Origin: Larkinella insperata | GTDB taxonomy: Bacteria > Bacteroidota > Bacteroidia > Cytophagales > Spirosomataceae | NCBI RefSeq assembly: GCF_026248825.1 | Contig: NZ_CP110973.1 | Coordinates: forward strand, 1,364,001-1,428,000 | Length of the DNA stretch: 64,000 nt | Reading direction: 5' to 3' | In this document: one piece after another, positions 26,309 through 34,094 of the stretch | Position numbering within the stretch: position 1 is the first letter of the stretch | Layout of the letters: each line of letters starts with the position of its first letter | Notes under the pieces: generated by a model | The model's input: the letters and a program-made list of their open reading frames with translations, nothing else | Database searches by the model: none | Told to the model about the DNA's origin: nothing | Made by a program: the position numbers and the translations under genes

Positions 26309-27136
26309 TTACTCCAGCTGGAAGTTAATCGGCAAGTTGTATTTAACCCGCACCGGACGACCAGACTGTTTGCCCGGTCTCCATTTTGGCATGGCCTTTA
26401 CAACGCGCATAGCTTCTTCATCCGTACCAAAGCCCAGTCCTTTCAGAACGGTCACGTCTTGAATACTTCCGTCGGTATTAACAACGAAGCTTACAAACAC
26501 CCGGCCGGATACGTTAGCCCGTGATGCTGCGGGTGGGTAGCGAATGTTCTTTCCAAGGAATTGGCCCAGAGCCGACATCCCACCCGGAAATTCCGGATTT
26601 TGTTCTACCACAGTGAAGATTTGTTCTTCTTTCGGAGCCGCTTCCACAGCCGCTTCGACTTTCGTCGGACCGGCGGTTTCTTCGGGTGCCACAATTACCT
26701 CTTCGGCGTTGGGGTCACCTTCCTGCGTTTTCTCAGCCGCAACGGCTTCTTTCAGCTCCTCAACTGTTGGAGGAGGGGTTTCTTCGGGTACTTCTTCATC
26801 CGGTTTTACTTCCGGCGGAAGGAACTTCACCGTGTTTACCTTCGGCAATTCAACCGGCGGTGGTGGCGGTGGGGGGGGTTCATTCGGATCGATTGGCGGG
26901 GGTGGTAACTTCATCAGGTCCACTTCAACCATTGCCTGCTCCTGCTCCTCGGGTTTCAGAACGGAAATGATTGTCGGGGTAGCCATCGCCAAGAGGAAGA
27001 GCACCGATCCAATGATCAGTGCACGATATACCGTCTTGGAATAGTCTTTCCGTAATGTATACGCACCATACGCCTTGTTACGATTGGCAAACACTATATC
27101 GTCAAGTGTTCCCGTGTTAGTCGTTACTTCTGCCAT
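26309..27136 (-). CDS. tonB: TonB-family energy transducer
   Basis: A 275-residue inner-membrane protein that carries proton-motive energy to outer-membrane receptors. One membrane helix near residues 36-58 is followed by a proline-rich arm (PPPPIDPNEPPPPPPPPVELP near 72-95) and a Glu-rich stretch, then the C-terminal TonB domain with YPPAASRANVSGRVFVSFVVNTDGS and VVKAMPKWRPGKQSGRPV. It follows two exbD genes and one exbB gene, giving the complete motor. Confidence 0.94.
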   Translation of the reverse strand: MAEVTTNTGTLDDIVFANRNKAYGAYTLRKDYSKTVYRALIIGSVLFLLAMATPTIISVLKPEEQEQAMVEVDLMKLPPPPIDPNEPPPPPPPPVELPKVNTVKFLPPEVKPDEEVPEETPPPTVEELKEAVAAEKTQEGDPNAEEVIVAPEETAGPTKVEAAVEAAPKEEQIFTVVEQNPEFPGGMSALGQFLGKNIRYPPAASRANVSGRVFVSFVVNTDGSIQDVTVLKGLGFGTDEEAMRVVKAMPKWRPGKQSGRPVRVKYNLPINFQLE

Positions 27137-27172
27137 GGCGATTAATTCATTGAATTGTTTTTAGGCCGTTCA

Positions 27173-27700
27173 TTACTTCATTTTGTCAGCGATAAGCTTT
27201 TCCTCATCGGGAGTCAACTGATCAACTAACGCGTAGCGCTTCGTTTTCGTGATGGCCATTTCGTCCAGCATGTCTACCAGGTTTTTATAGGTAGATTCTT
27301 TGGTCGGTTTGATAACTACAACGAAATCTTTTTCTCCAATTTTGCGCTTGTTTTCCTGCACAGCATCCCGGATTTGCGGACCAAACTGAACCGTTTCCAA
27401 TTTCGGGTCTTCGTTGGCGGCTTTTCCAAAAATGTAGTGAATCTGGTTTTCTTTTCCCAGGAAAATCGTCATTACTTTCGAAGCCTTAATAGGCTCCGTT
27501 TCAACTTTTTCGGTCTTGTCAGGCACGTTCAGTGTCATCGAAGACGGTTTGCTTAAGGTGGAGGCAAGAATGAAAAACGTGATGAGAAGAAATCCCAAGT
27601 CTACCATCGGGGTCATATCGACCCGGGTTGACCCTTTTTTACTTCGGACTTTCCCACCTTTATGCTTACCACCACCCCCACCGGTGTCGATATCTGCCAT
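27173..27700 (-). CDS. exbD: ExbD-family biopolymer transport protein (second of two)
   Basis: A 175-residue protein with the ExbD plan: short cytoplasmic N-terminus, one helix with the proton-path aspartate (RVDMTPMVDLGFLLITFFILAST), and a periplasmic domain. It is placed between the other exbD and tonB. A second exbD copy is usual in such Bacteroidota operons. The Lys/Gly-rich N-terminal tail is longer than in E. coli ExbD. Confidence 0.93.
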   Translation of the reverse strand: MADIDTGGGGGKHKGGKVRSKKGSTRVDMTPMVDLGFLLITFFILASTLSKPSSMTLNVPDKTEKVETEPIKASKVMTIFLGKENQIHYIFGKAANEDPKLETVQFGPQIRDAVQENKRKIGEKDFVVVIKPTKESTYKNLVDMLDEMAITKTKRYALVDQLTPDEEKLIADKMK

Positions 27701-27752
27701 TGTTTTACGAATCTAAGGCGATGAATCGCGTGAGTTTGTGGTTTAACCTTAA

Positions 27753-28379
27753 TTAATCATTTGTCCAACCAGCTGGTGGAGCTTCAGTGCCTGTGATCAG
27801 GTTGAATTTGTTAATGTTCTGTGATTGCAAAGAACTTAACACATTCTTAAAGTTCGGAAACTTTGCCAGGTTGTCGCCTTTTACAGCAATCCGTAATTTG
27901 TTATTCGCTTTACGGGCGTTGAAAACCCACTGCGATAACTGGTTGGTTTGCAGACTGGCTGTTGAATCGACCGGGATGCCGGGCTGTTTAATTTGCCCTT
28001 GCTGATCGGGTTTCAACGCCAAATACGATTTTAACTGAGCAATGGGTAATCCAAAGTTAGGCAGCAGCGAAAAAGCTTTCTTTTCCCGGTCTGAGAAAGA
28101 AATTCCATAGGTTTCCCCGATGTTTTCGAGCATAGCCACCCGGTTTGGCTGACCGTCAATACCGAAAAACACTTTTCCATCTTTATCCAAACTGATGGTC
28201 ATGATGTCGGTATCGGGTACTTTAATCCCTGAGATAGACGTTGGTGGGTTAATTTCAGCAGCCTCCTGTACCCTGATCTGAGCCGTCAAAATAAAGAAGG
28301 TCAGCAGAAGGAATGCCACATCACACATCGCCGTCATATCCATGTGAGGCCGCGACCGCTTAGGCTTAACGATAGGCAT
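27753..28379 (-). CDS. exbD: ExbD-family biopolymer transport protein (first of two)
   Basis: A 208-residue protein with the ExbD helix and acidic residue (HMDMTAMCDVAFLLLTFFILTAQ, Asp near residue 19), then a periplasmic part about 50 residues longer than the other copy. Paired with exbB 43 bp upstream. Two unequal ExbD proteins could form mixed dimers inside one ExbB pentamer; that is inference. Confidence 0.92.
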   Translation of the reverse strand: MPIVKPKRSRPHMDMTAMCDVAFLLLTFFILTAQIRVQEAAEINPPTSISGIKVPDTDIMTISLDKDGKVFFGIDGQPNRVAMLENIGETYGISFSDREKKAFSLLPNFGLPIAQLKSYLALKPDQQGQIKQPGIPVDSTASLQTNQLSQWVFNARKANNKLRIAVKGDNLAKFPNFKNVLSSLQSQNINKFNLITGTEAPPAGWTND

Positions 28380-28422
28380 AGTTTATTGTTTTTTGTGATG
28401 TAAAAACGATACCAACCCCGAC

Positions 28423-29256
28423 TTAATTGTGGGCGGCAAAGTTTTGCTGAATGCTCAAACCGATTTCATCGATATTGTACGTCAATTCATCGATGCGGCT
28501 GGTAAAGTAGCTATACATAATCGTTGCGATAGCTGCCGTACCGATACCCAAAGCCGTGTTTACAAGGGCCTCAGAGATACCCGTTGAAAGTGCAGCGGTA
28601 TCTGGCTGACCTGTAGAACCCAATTCGCTAAATGCGCGAATCATACCCAATACCGTACCCAACAGAGCAACCAGCGTTGATACAGATGCCAGCGTAGCAA
28701 TGATGGTCAGGTTTTTCTCCAACATCGGCAATTCGAGCGTTGTTGCTTCTTCAACTTCTTTCTGCAAAGCCACCAGTTTTTGTTCTTTGGTCAGTTCTGC
28801 ATCGGTTCTCAGTTGCTGATATTTGATCAGCGCCGTTTTTACAACGTTACCAACTGAACCTTTTTGACGGTCGCATTCTTTAATAGCGGCTTCTACTTCG
28901 TTACGGTCGAGCATTCCTTTTACTTTACGAACAAACTCGTCAATCGATCCTGAACCATTGGCGCGGCCGATTGTAATAAAACGCTCAATTGAGAAAACCA
29001 GCACAATTAAGAAACAGGTAAACAGAAGCGGTACAATAGGACCTCCTTTGTAAACAATCCCGAAGTAATCGCCATCGAGCGGAAGGTTTTCGTTATTTCC
29101 ACCTTGAAAGTGACTCGGATCGCCAAATACAAACATGTACGTGCAGATAGCGATGGCAAACAAAATGGGAATGACAAACACCGGATTCAGACCGCCCGAC
29201 TTTTTCTTGGGAGCTGCTGCTTTAGCTGGTGCTGGAGTTGGAGATTGTGTTTTCAT
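28423..29256 (-). CDS. exbB: MotA/TolQ/ExbB proton channel protein
   Basis: A 277-residue protein that forms the proton channel with ExbD. Three main membrane helices are visible (near residues 25-45, 72-92 and 175-250), and the family signature is seen in ATLASVSTLVALLGTVLGMIRAFSEL and ISEALVNTALGIGTAAIATIMYSYF. The Ala/Pro/Lys-rich N-terminus is a Bacteroidota trait. It is the first gene of the operon. Confidence 0.94.
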   Translation of the reverse strand: MKTQSPTPAPAKAAAPKKKSGGLNPVFVIPILFAIAICTYMFVFGDPSHFQGGNNENLPLDGDYFGIVYKGGPIVPLLFTCFLIVLVFSIERFITIGRANGSGSIDEFVRKVKGMLDRNEVEAAIKECDRQKGSVGNVVKTALIKYQQLRTDAELTKEQKLVALQKEVEEATTLELPMLEKNLTIIATLASVSTLVALLGTVLGMIRAFSELGSTGQPDTAALSTGISEALVNTALGIGTAAIATIMYSYFTSRIDELTYNIDEIGLSIQQNFAAHN

Positions 29257-29812
29257 TAGACTAACTGTAGGGTTAAATTGAAACTGGTTTTTTGTGTAAA
29301 GAAAACGAAAATTTCAAATTGAAACGTTTTGGTAGAATAAAATTTCGGGCGACTTTTCTTGAAGCCTATTACAAAAGTATCAATTTTCTATCTGAAAATA
29401 TACAAGCGGTTAGGTCATTTTTTTGTTAAATCGAGAAAATATGCTACGTTTTTTATATTTTTCCAAGGTGAATGCTTCTAATTATCATTTACGAAAAATT
29501 GTTAACTATTTCTTTTACACGCCATTATCCAAAATAAAATTTGCTGCCAAAAATTTCCATTTTTGTACTGATATAAAAGAAAATTTTATATAAAAAGTGA
29601 TTTAAGAAGATCGAATTGCCTTCTTTTTCTTGATTTTCAAATGGTGAACGGTAGGCGAAATTTTAGGAAAATTAATTTGCAAATAAGCCTTCCAGAGCAG
29701 CGTTAGCAGAGAACTGACCCGAGCAAACACCGAGATTTCCGGCACGCGGTTTTAGGCAACCAATTTTTTCACCTACGAATAGTACTATACTTCACGCAGA
29801 ATAGCGTTTGAT
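29257..29812. other. 556-bp AT-rich gene-free region
   Basis: No credible gene on either strand. The part near exbB holds its promoter (29372-29379). Many short A/T runs and near-palindromes (AAAATTT types) are present but none forms a strong hairpin, and no clear terminator follows the MFS gene at 29813. The base composition differs from the GC-richer flanks. Confidence 0.6.
29372..29405 (-). promoter_or_regulatory. Candidate promoter of the exbB-tonB operon
   Basis: On the minus strand TACTTTTG (29372-29379) matches the -7 consensus exactly and TTG lies at 29403-29405, 23 bp upstream. Transcription would start about 110 bp before the exbB ATG, leaving a long AT-rich leader. Confidence 0.5.
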
Positions 29813-30985
29813 CTACCTCTTCCAGGTGCTTAGCAGAAACAAAAATGAGAGGGTTGAAAAAGCCGCAATTACGGAGAAGGCCAACGAAAATCGGTCACTT
29901 TGGTTGTTGTACAAGAACGCCGATAAATAAGCGCCCAAACCAATACCGGCTTCCAGCGCAATGTACATCGTCGCCAGGGCCCGGCCCCGATTACCCGAAT
30001 CGCTCAAATCAACCGTCCACGCTTGGGCGGTGGGCGAATACATGCCTGACGCAATCCCGAACACCACCCCGGCCAGCAGAAAAGAGAGGGTCGATGTGCT
30101 GAAGGCTAGTTGCAACATAGCCACCGTAATAATCAACGAGGCAACCCGCAGAATCGGCCGCCGACCATACTGATCGGATACTTTGCCCGCCAGAAACCGG
30201 ATTGCCAGTGATGAAACGGTGAATACTGTAAAAAATAACCCTTTGTTACCCACGTTCAATGCCTGGCTATAATCAGGGGCCAGCGTAATGACCGCTCCGA
30301 AGCTAAACGAGTTCAGAAACGTCACCAGCGACGGCGCAAACACCGCCGGTTCAAATACATCCCGGCGCGAAATCCGCAGCAAATTCCACCGAAACGGGAC
30401 CCGCTCGACCAGCGTTTCCTTCATATTTAGCAGAATTACGATCGAGAGCAGCGCCAGCGTGGAAGAAGTATAAAACAGGGGATTCAGGCCGAAAGCTGAC
30501 GTTAACCAACTGCCCAGCGCCGGCCCGAAAGCCATCCCGACGCTGCCGCTCAGGCCGAGTACTCCCATTGCTTCGCCCCGGCGCTCGTCGGGTACAATGT
30601 CGGCCACATAAGCCGAAGTGCCGGTTGGTTTAAAGCCGGTCGAAAAACCGTGTACCAGACGCAGCAGCAACAAAGCCGCAATTCCGTTGAGCCCGGCCCA
30701 GCCGACAACGGGATACAAAAAACCGCAGACAAAACACACCAGCGACCCCAGCGCCATCACCGGCACCCGGCCAACGGTATCGGTCAGCCGGCCACTGAAT
30801 GGTCTGGACAAACCCGCCGTCAGGGTAAACAAGCTAATGATGTATCCTTTATATTCCGCACCGCCCAGACTGGTTAGATAACCCGGCAGCTCCGGAATCA
30901 GCATGTTAAAGCTGGCAAAGAAGAGGAATGAGCTTAAACAAAGAAGAAAAAAAGCAGTGGTGTAAATCGTACGCGGCTGTTCCAT
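29813..30985 (-). CDS. MFS transporter
   Basis: A 390-residue permease with about twelve helices. The loop 2-3 motif is GLSRPFSGRLTDTVGRVPVM and the matching loop 8-9 motif is FLAGKVSDQYGRRPIL; motif C-like GLSGSVGMAFGPALGSWL is near residue 145, typical of drug-efflux types. Substrate unknown. It is a single minus-strand gene; a weak hairpin at 31005-31033 separates it from the next gene upstream. Confidence 0.9.
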   Translation of the reverse strand: MEQPRTIYTTAFFLLCLSSFLFFASFNMLIPELPGYLTSLGGAEYKGYIISLFTLTAGLSRPFSGRLTDTVGRVPVMALGSLVCFVCGFLYPVVGWAGLNGIAALLLLRLVHGFSTGFKPTGTSAYVADIVPDERRGEAMGVLGLSGSVGMAFGPALGSWLTSAFGLNPLFYTSSTLALLSIVILLNMKETLVERVPFRWNLLRISRRDVFEPAVFAPSLVTFLNSFSFGAVITLAPDYSQALNVGNKGLFFTVFTVSSLAIRFLAGKVSDQYGRRPILRVASLIITVAMLQLAFSTSTLSFLLAGVVFGIASGMYSPTAQAWTVDLSDSGNRGRALATMYIALEAGIGLGAYLSAFLYNNQSDRFSLAFSVIAAFSTLSFLFLLSTWKR

Positions 30986-31004
30986 CCGTAAAAATAAATG
31001 AAAA

Positions 31005-31033
31005 AAAGCTACCTCCGAATCAGAAGTAGCTTT
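31005..31033. terminator. Weak hairpin between the MFS gene and the small secreted protein
   Basis: AAAGCTAC at 31005-31012 pairs with GTAGCTTT at 31026-31033, with an A-run before it. On the minus strand the A-run becomes a T-tract, so it can end the small-protein transcript (stop at 31083). Confidence 0.6.
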
Positions 31034-31082
31034 CCCGCGCTTTCTTAACCTAAACTAATCCTACAGAATCTTGACAGATTTT

Positions 31083-31454
31083 TTATTTCATTGAAATCAG
31101 ACGGGTTGTCTCCTGCACCGGTGTACCGATGTTGACCAGTTTTTTTACGCTCCCCTCCGACGAGATAAATTCCAGTTCATATTGACCATCCGACAAATCG
31201 CTGACATCCAGCTTAGCGGCAAACTTGTTCTCACTCTTGGCGATGAACTTCTTAAAGTATACTTCACCTTGCTTGCGAAGGACTACTGTCACCGGCAAAA
31301 AAGTTGATTTTTCAACGGCCACCCAGATTTTGTTTTCACGGGTAACAAACGTGCTGGTTTCGAACGAGCGGGATTTGGGCGTGTTCGGGGTGGCCGTTGC
31401 GATGTTGGTGCTTAGTAACGTAGCAAAGAGCAGAGTACCCAATAATGCTTTCAT
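31083..31454 (-). CDS. Small secreted protein, possible degenerate T9SS/Ig-like fold
   Basis: A 123-residue protein from the ATG at 31454, chosen because MKALLGTLLFATLLSTNIATATP is a signal peptide; the upstream extension is Asn/Gln-rich and unlikely. The rest (KIWVAVEKSTFLPVTVVLRKQGEVYFKKF, DLSDGQYELEFISSEGSVKKLVNI) has the strand pattern of a secretion C-terminal-like beta sandwich, with DGxYxLE as in sorting domains, but it is a stand-alone protein. Function unknown. Confidence 0.6.
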   Translation of the reverse strand: MKALLGTLLFATLLSTNIATATPNTPKSRSFETSTFVTRENKIWVAVEKSTFLPVTVVLRKQGEVYFKKFIAKSENKFAAKLDVSDLSDGQYELEFISSEGSVKKLVNIGTPVQETTRLISMK

Positions 31455-31591
31455 GGTTGTTCGTATTTGTTGTTTGTTATTCTTTCTGTTGTTACTGTTC
31501 TGCCTTCTATATGCCAATTGCTGTGCCAATAAATTAACCTACTGATAATCAGACACTATTATTATCGTGCATTTCCGGAAGTGTACGAACC

Positions 31592-31640
31592 CGGACAAAT
31601 TCTGTCCGCAAGCGAACAACGTGGACACCGTTTGGTCCAC
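31592..31640. promoter_or_regulatory. Two adjacent inverted repeats upstream of the hexuronate locus
   Basis: CGGACA 31592-31597 with TGTCCG 31603-31608, and GTGGAC 31621-31626 with GTCCAC 31635-31640. They share the half-site GGAC/GTCC and lie about 100-150 bp before the first gene of the + strand locus and 140 bp before the divergent small gene. They may be operator sites; the regulator is not known. Confidence 0.4.
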
Positions 31641-31742
31641 GCGCCGAATCCTGTATACAATGCGCCGGCAAAACGGGTAGAAGTCTGCCGGTTTTTCCTT
31701 CTTCCGTTCAAATCCTAAATCTTTTTCTGGTTCCTGAATACT

Positions 31743-32696
31743 ATGATGAAACGGAGCTTTTTACCTGCCACGGCGGTTTTTCTGCTTGGCCTGGCGACGC
31801 TGTCGTTTGGGCAACAGATTTCCCGCGAAGAACTGATTTTCTTGACGCCCGAATGGAAGGGCGAACGCTTTCCCGACGGTCGGCCAAAAGTGCCGGATGC
31901 CCTGCTGAAACGCATGAAGCTGGTAACCCACGAAGAAGCCTGGGCCACGATGAAAGGCGCTAACTACAAGTACCAGTACGCCGAAGGCTGGCAAACCATC
32001 AACCCCGACAGCGTCCTGGTGGGCCGGGCGCTCACGGCAACGTTTATGCCCGGTCGTCCCGACGTTCACCGGGTGACTGATAAAAAAGGCCACGAAAAAG
32101 ACGGGCGGGTTAAATCCCAGAACGCCTGGCCCATCGACATGCTGGTGAAAGGCGACGTCTACGTGGTTGATCAGTTTGGAATGCACGAAGATGGCCCCAC
32201 CATTGGCGACAACCTCGGCAACTCGATTTATGCCAAAACCGGCAACGGGATTGTTTACGAAGGTGCCATCCGCGACATTGCCGGTTTAAAGGAAATCGGC
32301 GGTTTTACGTCCTACTTCCGCAGCTACCACCCCTCCCACCACCTCAACAACCCCGACGGCGAACTCAACACCACGCTAGTTGGCATCAACCGGCCAACGC
32401 GAATTGGCAAAGTCATGGTCATGCCCGGCGACGTGGTTCTGGGTCGCGACGGTGCCGTTACCTTCATTCCTCCACACTTGGTGGAAAAAGTTGTTAAGAC
32501 CTCGGAAATCGTGCGACTCCGGGATATGTTCGGCCATCAGCGTCTGCGCGAACAGAAATACACTCCCGGCCAGATCGACAACCGCTGGTCGGCCGAGATC
32601 GAAAAAGATTTCTCGCAGTGGCTCAATGCGCACCTGAACGAACTGCCGGTGCCAAAAGAACAAATTCAGGACTATCTAAAAACCCGTACCTGGTAA
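31743..32696 (+). CDS. Exported RraA-family protein
   Basis: A 317-residue protein with a signal peptide (MMKRSFLPATAVFLLGLATLSFGQ; ATG at 31746 is equally possible) and an RraA/HMG-aldolase-like domain: YAKTGNGIVYEGAIRDIAGLKEIGGF and MPGDVVLGRDGAVTFIPPHLVEKVV. In this fold G-x-R-D near the middle holds the metal-oxoacid site; AIRDI and the GDxxxGDxxG-like part (GDVVLGRDGAV) are seen. RraA proteins bind RNase E while relatives are aldolases for 4-hydroxy-2-oxoacids. Export and the gene context favour an enzyme acting on a sugar-derived acid, not an RNase E regulator. This is inference. Confidence 0.8.
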   Translation: MMKRSFLPATAVFLLGLATLSFGQQISREELIFLTPEWKGERFPDGRPKVPDALLKRMKLVTHEEAWATMKGANYKYQYAEGWQTINPDSVLVGRALTATFMPGRPDVHRVTDKKGHEKDGRVKSQNAWPIDMLVKGDVYVVDQFGMHEDGPTIGDNLGNSIYAKTGNGIVYEGAIRDIAGLKEIGGFTSYFRSYHPSHHLNNPDGELNTTLVGINRPTRIGKVMVMPGDVVLGRDGAVTFIPPHLVEKVVKTSEIVRLRDMFGHQRLREQKYTPGQIDNRWSAEIEKDFSQWLNAHLNELPVPKEQIQDYLKTRTW

Positions 32697-32700
32697 TACG

Positions 32701-32822
32701 AGGGGAGTTATTTCACAGAGTTTAACGGAGCTTTTCAGAGTTAAGCGGAGCCTCTGCTAAACTTTAAACCTCTCTGCTAAACTCCGCGACCCAACTCGCT
32801 CGCTTAAACTCTTAAACTCAAC
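32701..32822. repeat. Imperfect spacer hairpin between the RraA-like and enolase-family genes
   Basis: The 126-bp gap is made of related words (CAGAGTTTAACGGAG, AGAGTTAAGCGGAGCCTC, CTCTGCTAAACTCCGC) in direct and inverted order. A 20-bp stretch at 32737-32756 is identical to 36796-36815 in the uxuA spacer. No T-tract is seen. Confidence 0.7.
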
Positions 32823-34091
32823 ATGACTTCTCGCCGATCTTTCCTTACAAAAAGTGCCATTGCCAGCGTTTTTGCCGCCACTTCCAGTTTCGGCAACGGC
32901 CTGGAAACCGCCGTCGAACGAGCGCCCCTGTCGTCCGCGCCGTCCGACCTGAAAATCACCGACATCAAATGCGGTTACATCCGGAACGGCCACAGCCTGT
33001 TCGTCAAGATTCACACCAATCAGGGAATCTGGGGCTGCGGAGAAGCCGTTGATGCCACGCCCGGAACCTATCACCTGGTGAAGATGATGGCCGAGCGCAT
33101 CAAAGGAAAAAGCCCGCTGAACGTCAACCGTTTGTTCGAAGACATCCGCCGGTCTGGCTTTTTCGAAGGAGCGCAGGCCGGTATGTTTATCGCCGTTCTC
33201 TCCGCCGTCGAAACCGGTTTGTGGGACCTGGTTGGTAAAGCGCTTGGGTTGCCGGTGTACCAATTGCTGGGTGGCAAATACCGGGATAAAATCCGGGTTT
33301 ATTGCGATACCGGCACCTACCGTGATAAGGACAAAAGCACGGACAATTTTGCACAAAGCGCCATCGAAGCCGTCAAGATGGGCTTCAACGCCGTCAAATA
33401 CGACATCGACGAGTGGAACGATCCCAATAAATACGACCGCTACAACTGGACCGCCAGCCCGGGTGAACTGGAACGGATGTATAACCAGATTGCCGCCGTA
33501 CGAAAAGCCGTTGGGCCTAAAGTCGACATCTGCGTCGATATGCACGGCCGCTACGACATGACTACCGGCAAACGTGTGGCAAAAATGATGGAGCCGCTGA
33601 ACCTGATGTTTCTGGAGGAGCCCATTCCGGCCGAAAACGTCGAAGCCTACAAGATCATTTCCGAATCAACCAGCACGCCTATTTGTGCGGGCGAAAACCA
33701 TTACCTGGCCTACGGCTTCCGCCGAATGCTGGAAATTGGGGCGGTGGACATTATTATGCCGGATTTGCAGAAAGCCGGTGGCCTGGGCGAAGGGCAGCGG
33801 ATTGCCAACCTCGCCAACCTCTACTACGTGCCGTTTGCTCCTCACATGGTAGCGTCGTACCTGGGCGCGATGGCATCCAGCCACGTCTGCGCGTCGGTAC
33901 CGAATTTCATGATTCTGGAATGGCAGATCTACTTCCACGAAGATCCGATGTTCAAGGAAATCGTCACGTTTGACGGGCCAATGGTGAAAGACGGCTTTAT
34001 TCCGCTCTCCGAAAAACCGGGCATCGGCGTTGAAATCAACGAAGCGGGCATGAAAAAGTACGCACCGAAAGATGTACCCTTCTTCGTTTAA
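32823..34091 (+). CDS. Exported enolase-superfamily sugar-acid dehydratase (MR/MLE family)
   Basis: A 422-residue protein. The N-terminus (TSRRSFLTKSAIASVFAATSSFG) has a twin-arginine-like signal. The barrel shows VDMHGRYD (metal Asp and a catalytic His-like position), FLEEPIP (Glu), CAGENHY (Glu) and the PFAPHM histidine, the layout of galactonate/mannonate-type dehydratases. The likely reaction is loss of water from a hexonic acid. It lies before the CE15-like gene with 3 bp between. The exact substrate is not clear. Confidence 0.85.
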   Translation: MTSRRSFLTKSAIASVFAATSSFGNGLETAVERAPLSSAPSDLKITDIKCGYIRNGHSLFVKIHTNQGIWGCGEAVDATPGTYHLVKMMAERIKGKSPLNVNRLFEDIRRSGFFEGAQAGMFIAVLSAVETGLWDLVGKALGLPVYQLLGGKYRDKIRVYCDTGTYRDKDKSTDNFAQSAIEAVKMGFNAVKYDIDEWNDPNKYDRYNWTASPGELERMYNQIAAVRKAVGPKVDICVDMHGRYDMTTGKRVAKMMEPLNLMFLEEPIPAENVEAYKIISESTSTPICAGENHYLAYGFRRMLEIGAVDIIMPDLQKAGGLGEGQRIANLANLYYVPFAPHMVASYLGAMASSHVCASVPNFMILEWQIYFHEDPMFKEIVTFDGPMVKDGFIPLSEKPGIGVEINEAGMKKYAPKDVPFFV

Positions 34092-34094
34092 TCG

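Noticed and set aside
26544..27044. Gly/Ser-rich open frame opposite tonB
   Set aside because: The Gly runs are the complement of TonB's proline-rich arm, not a real protein.
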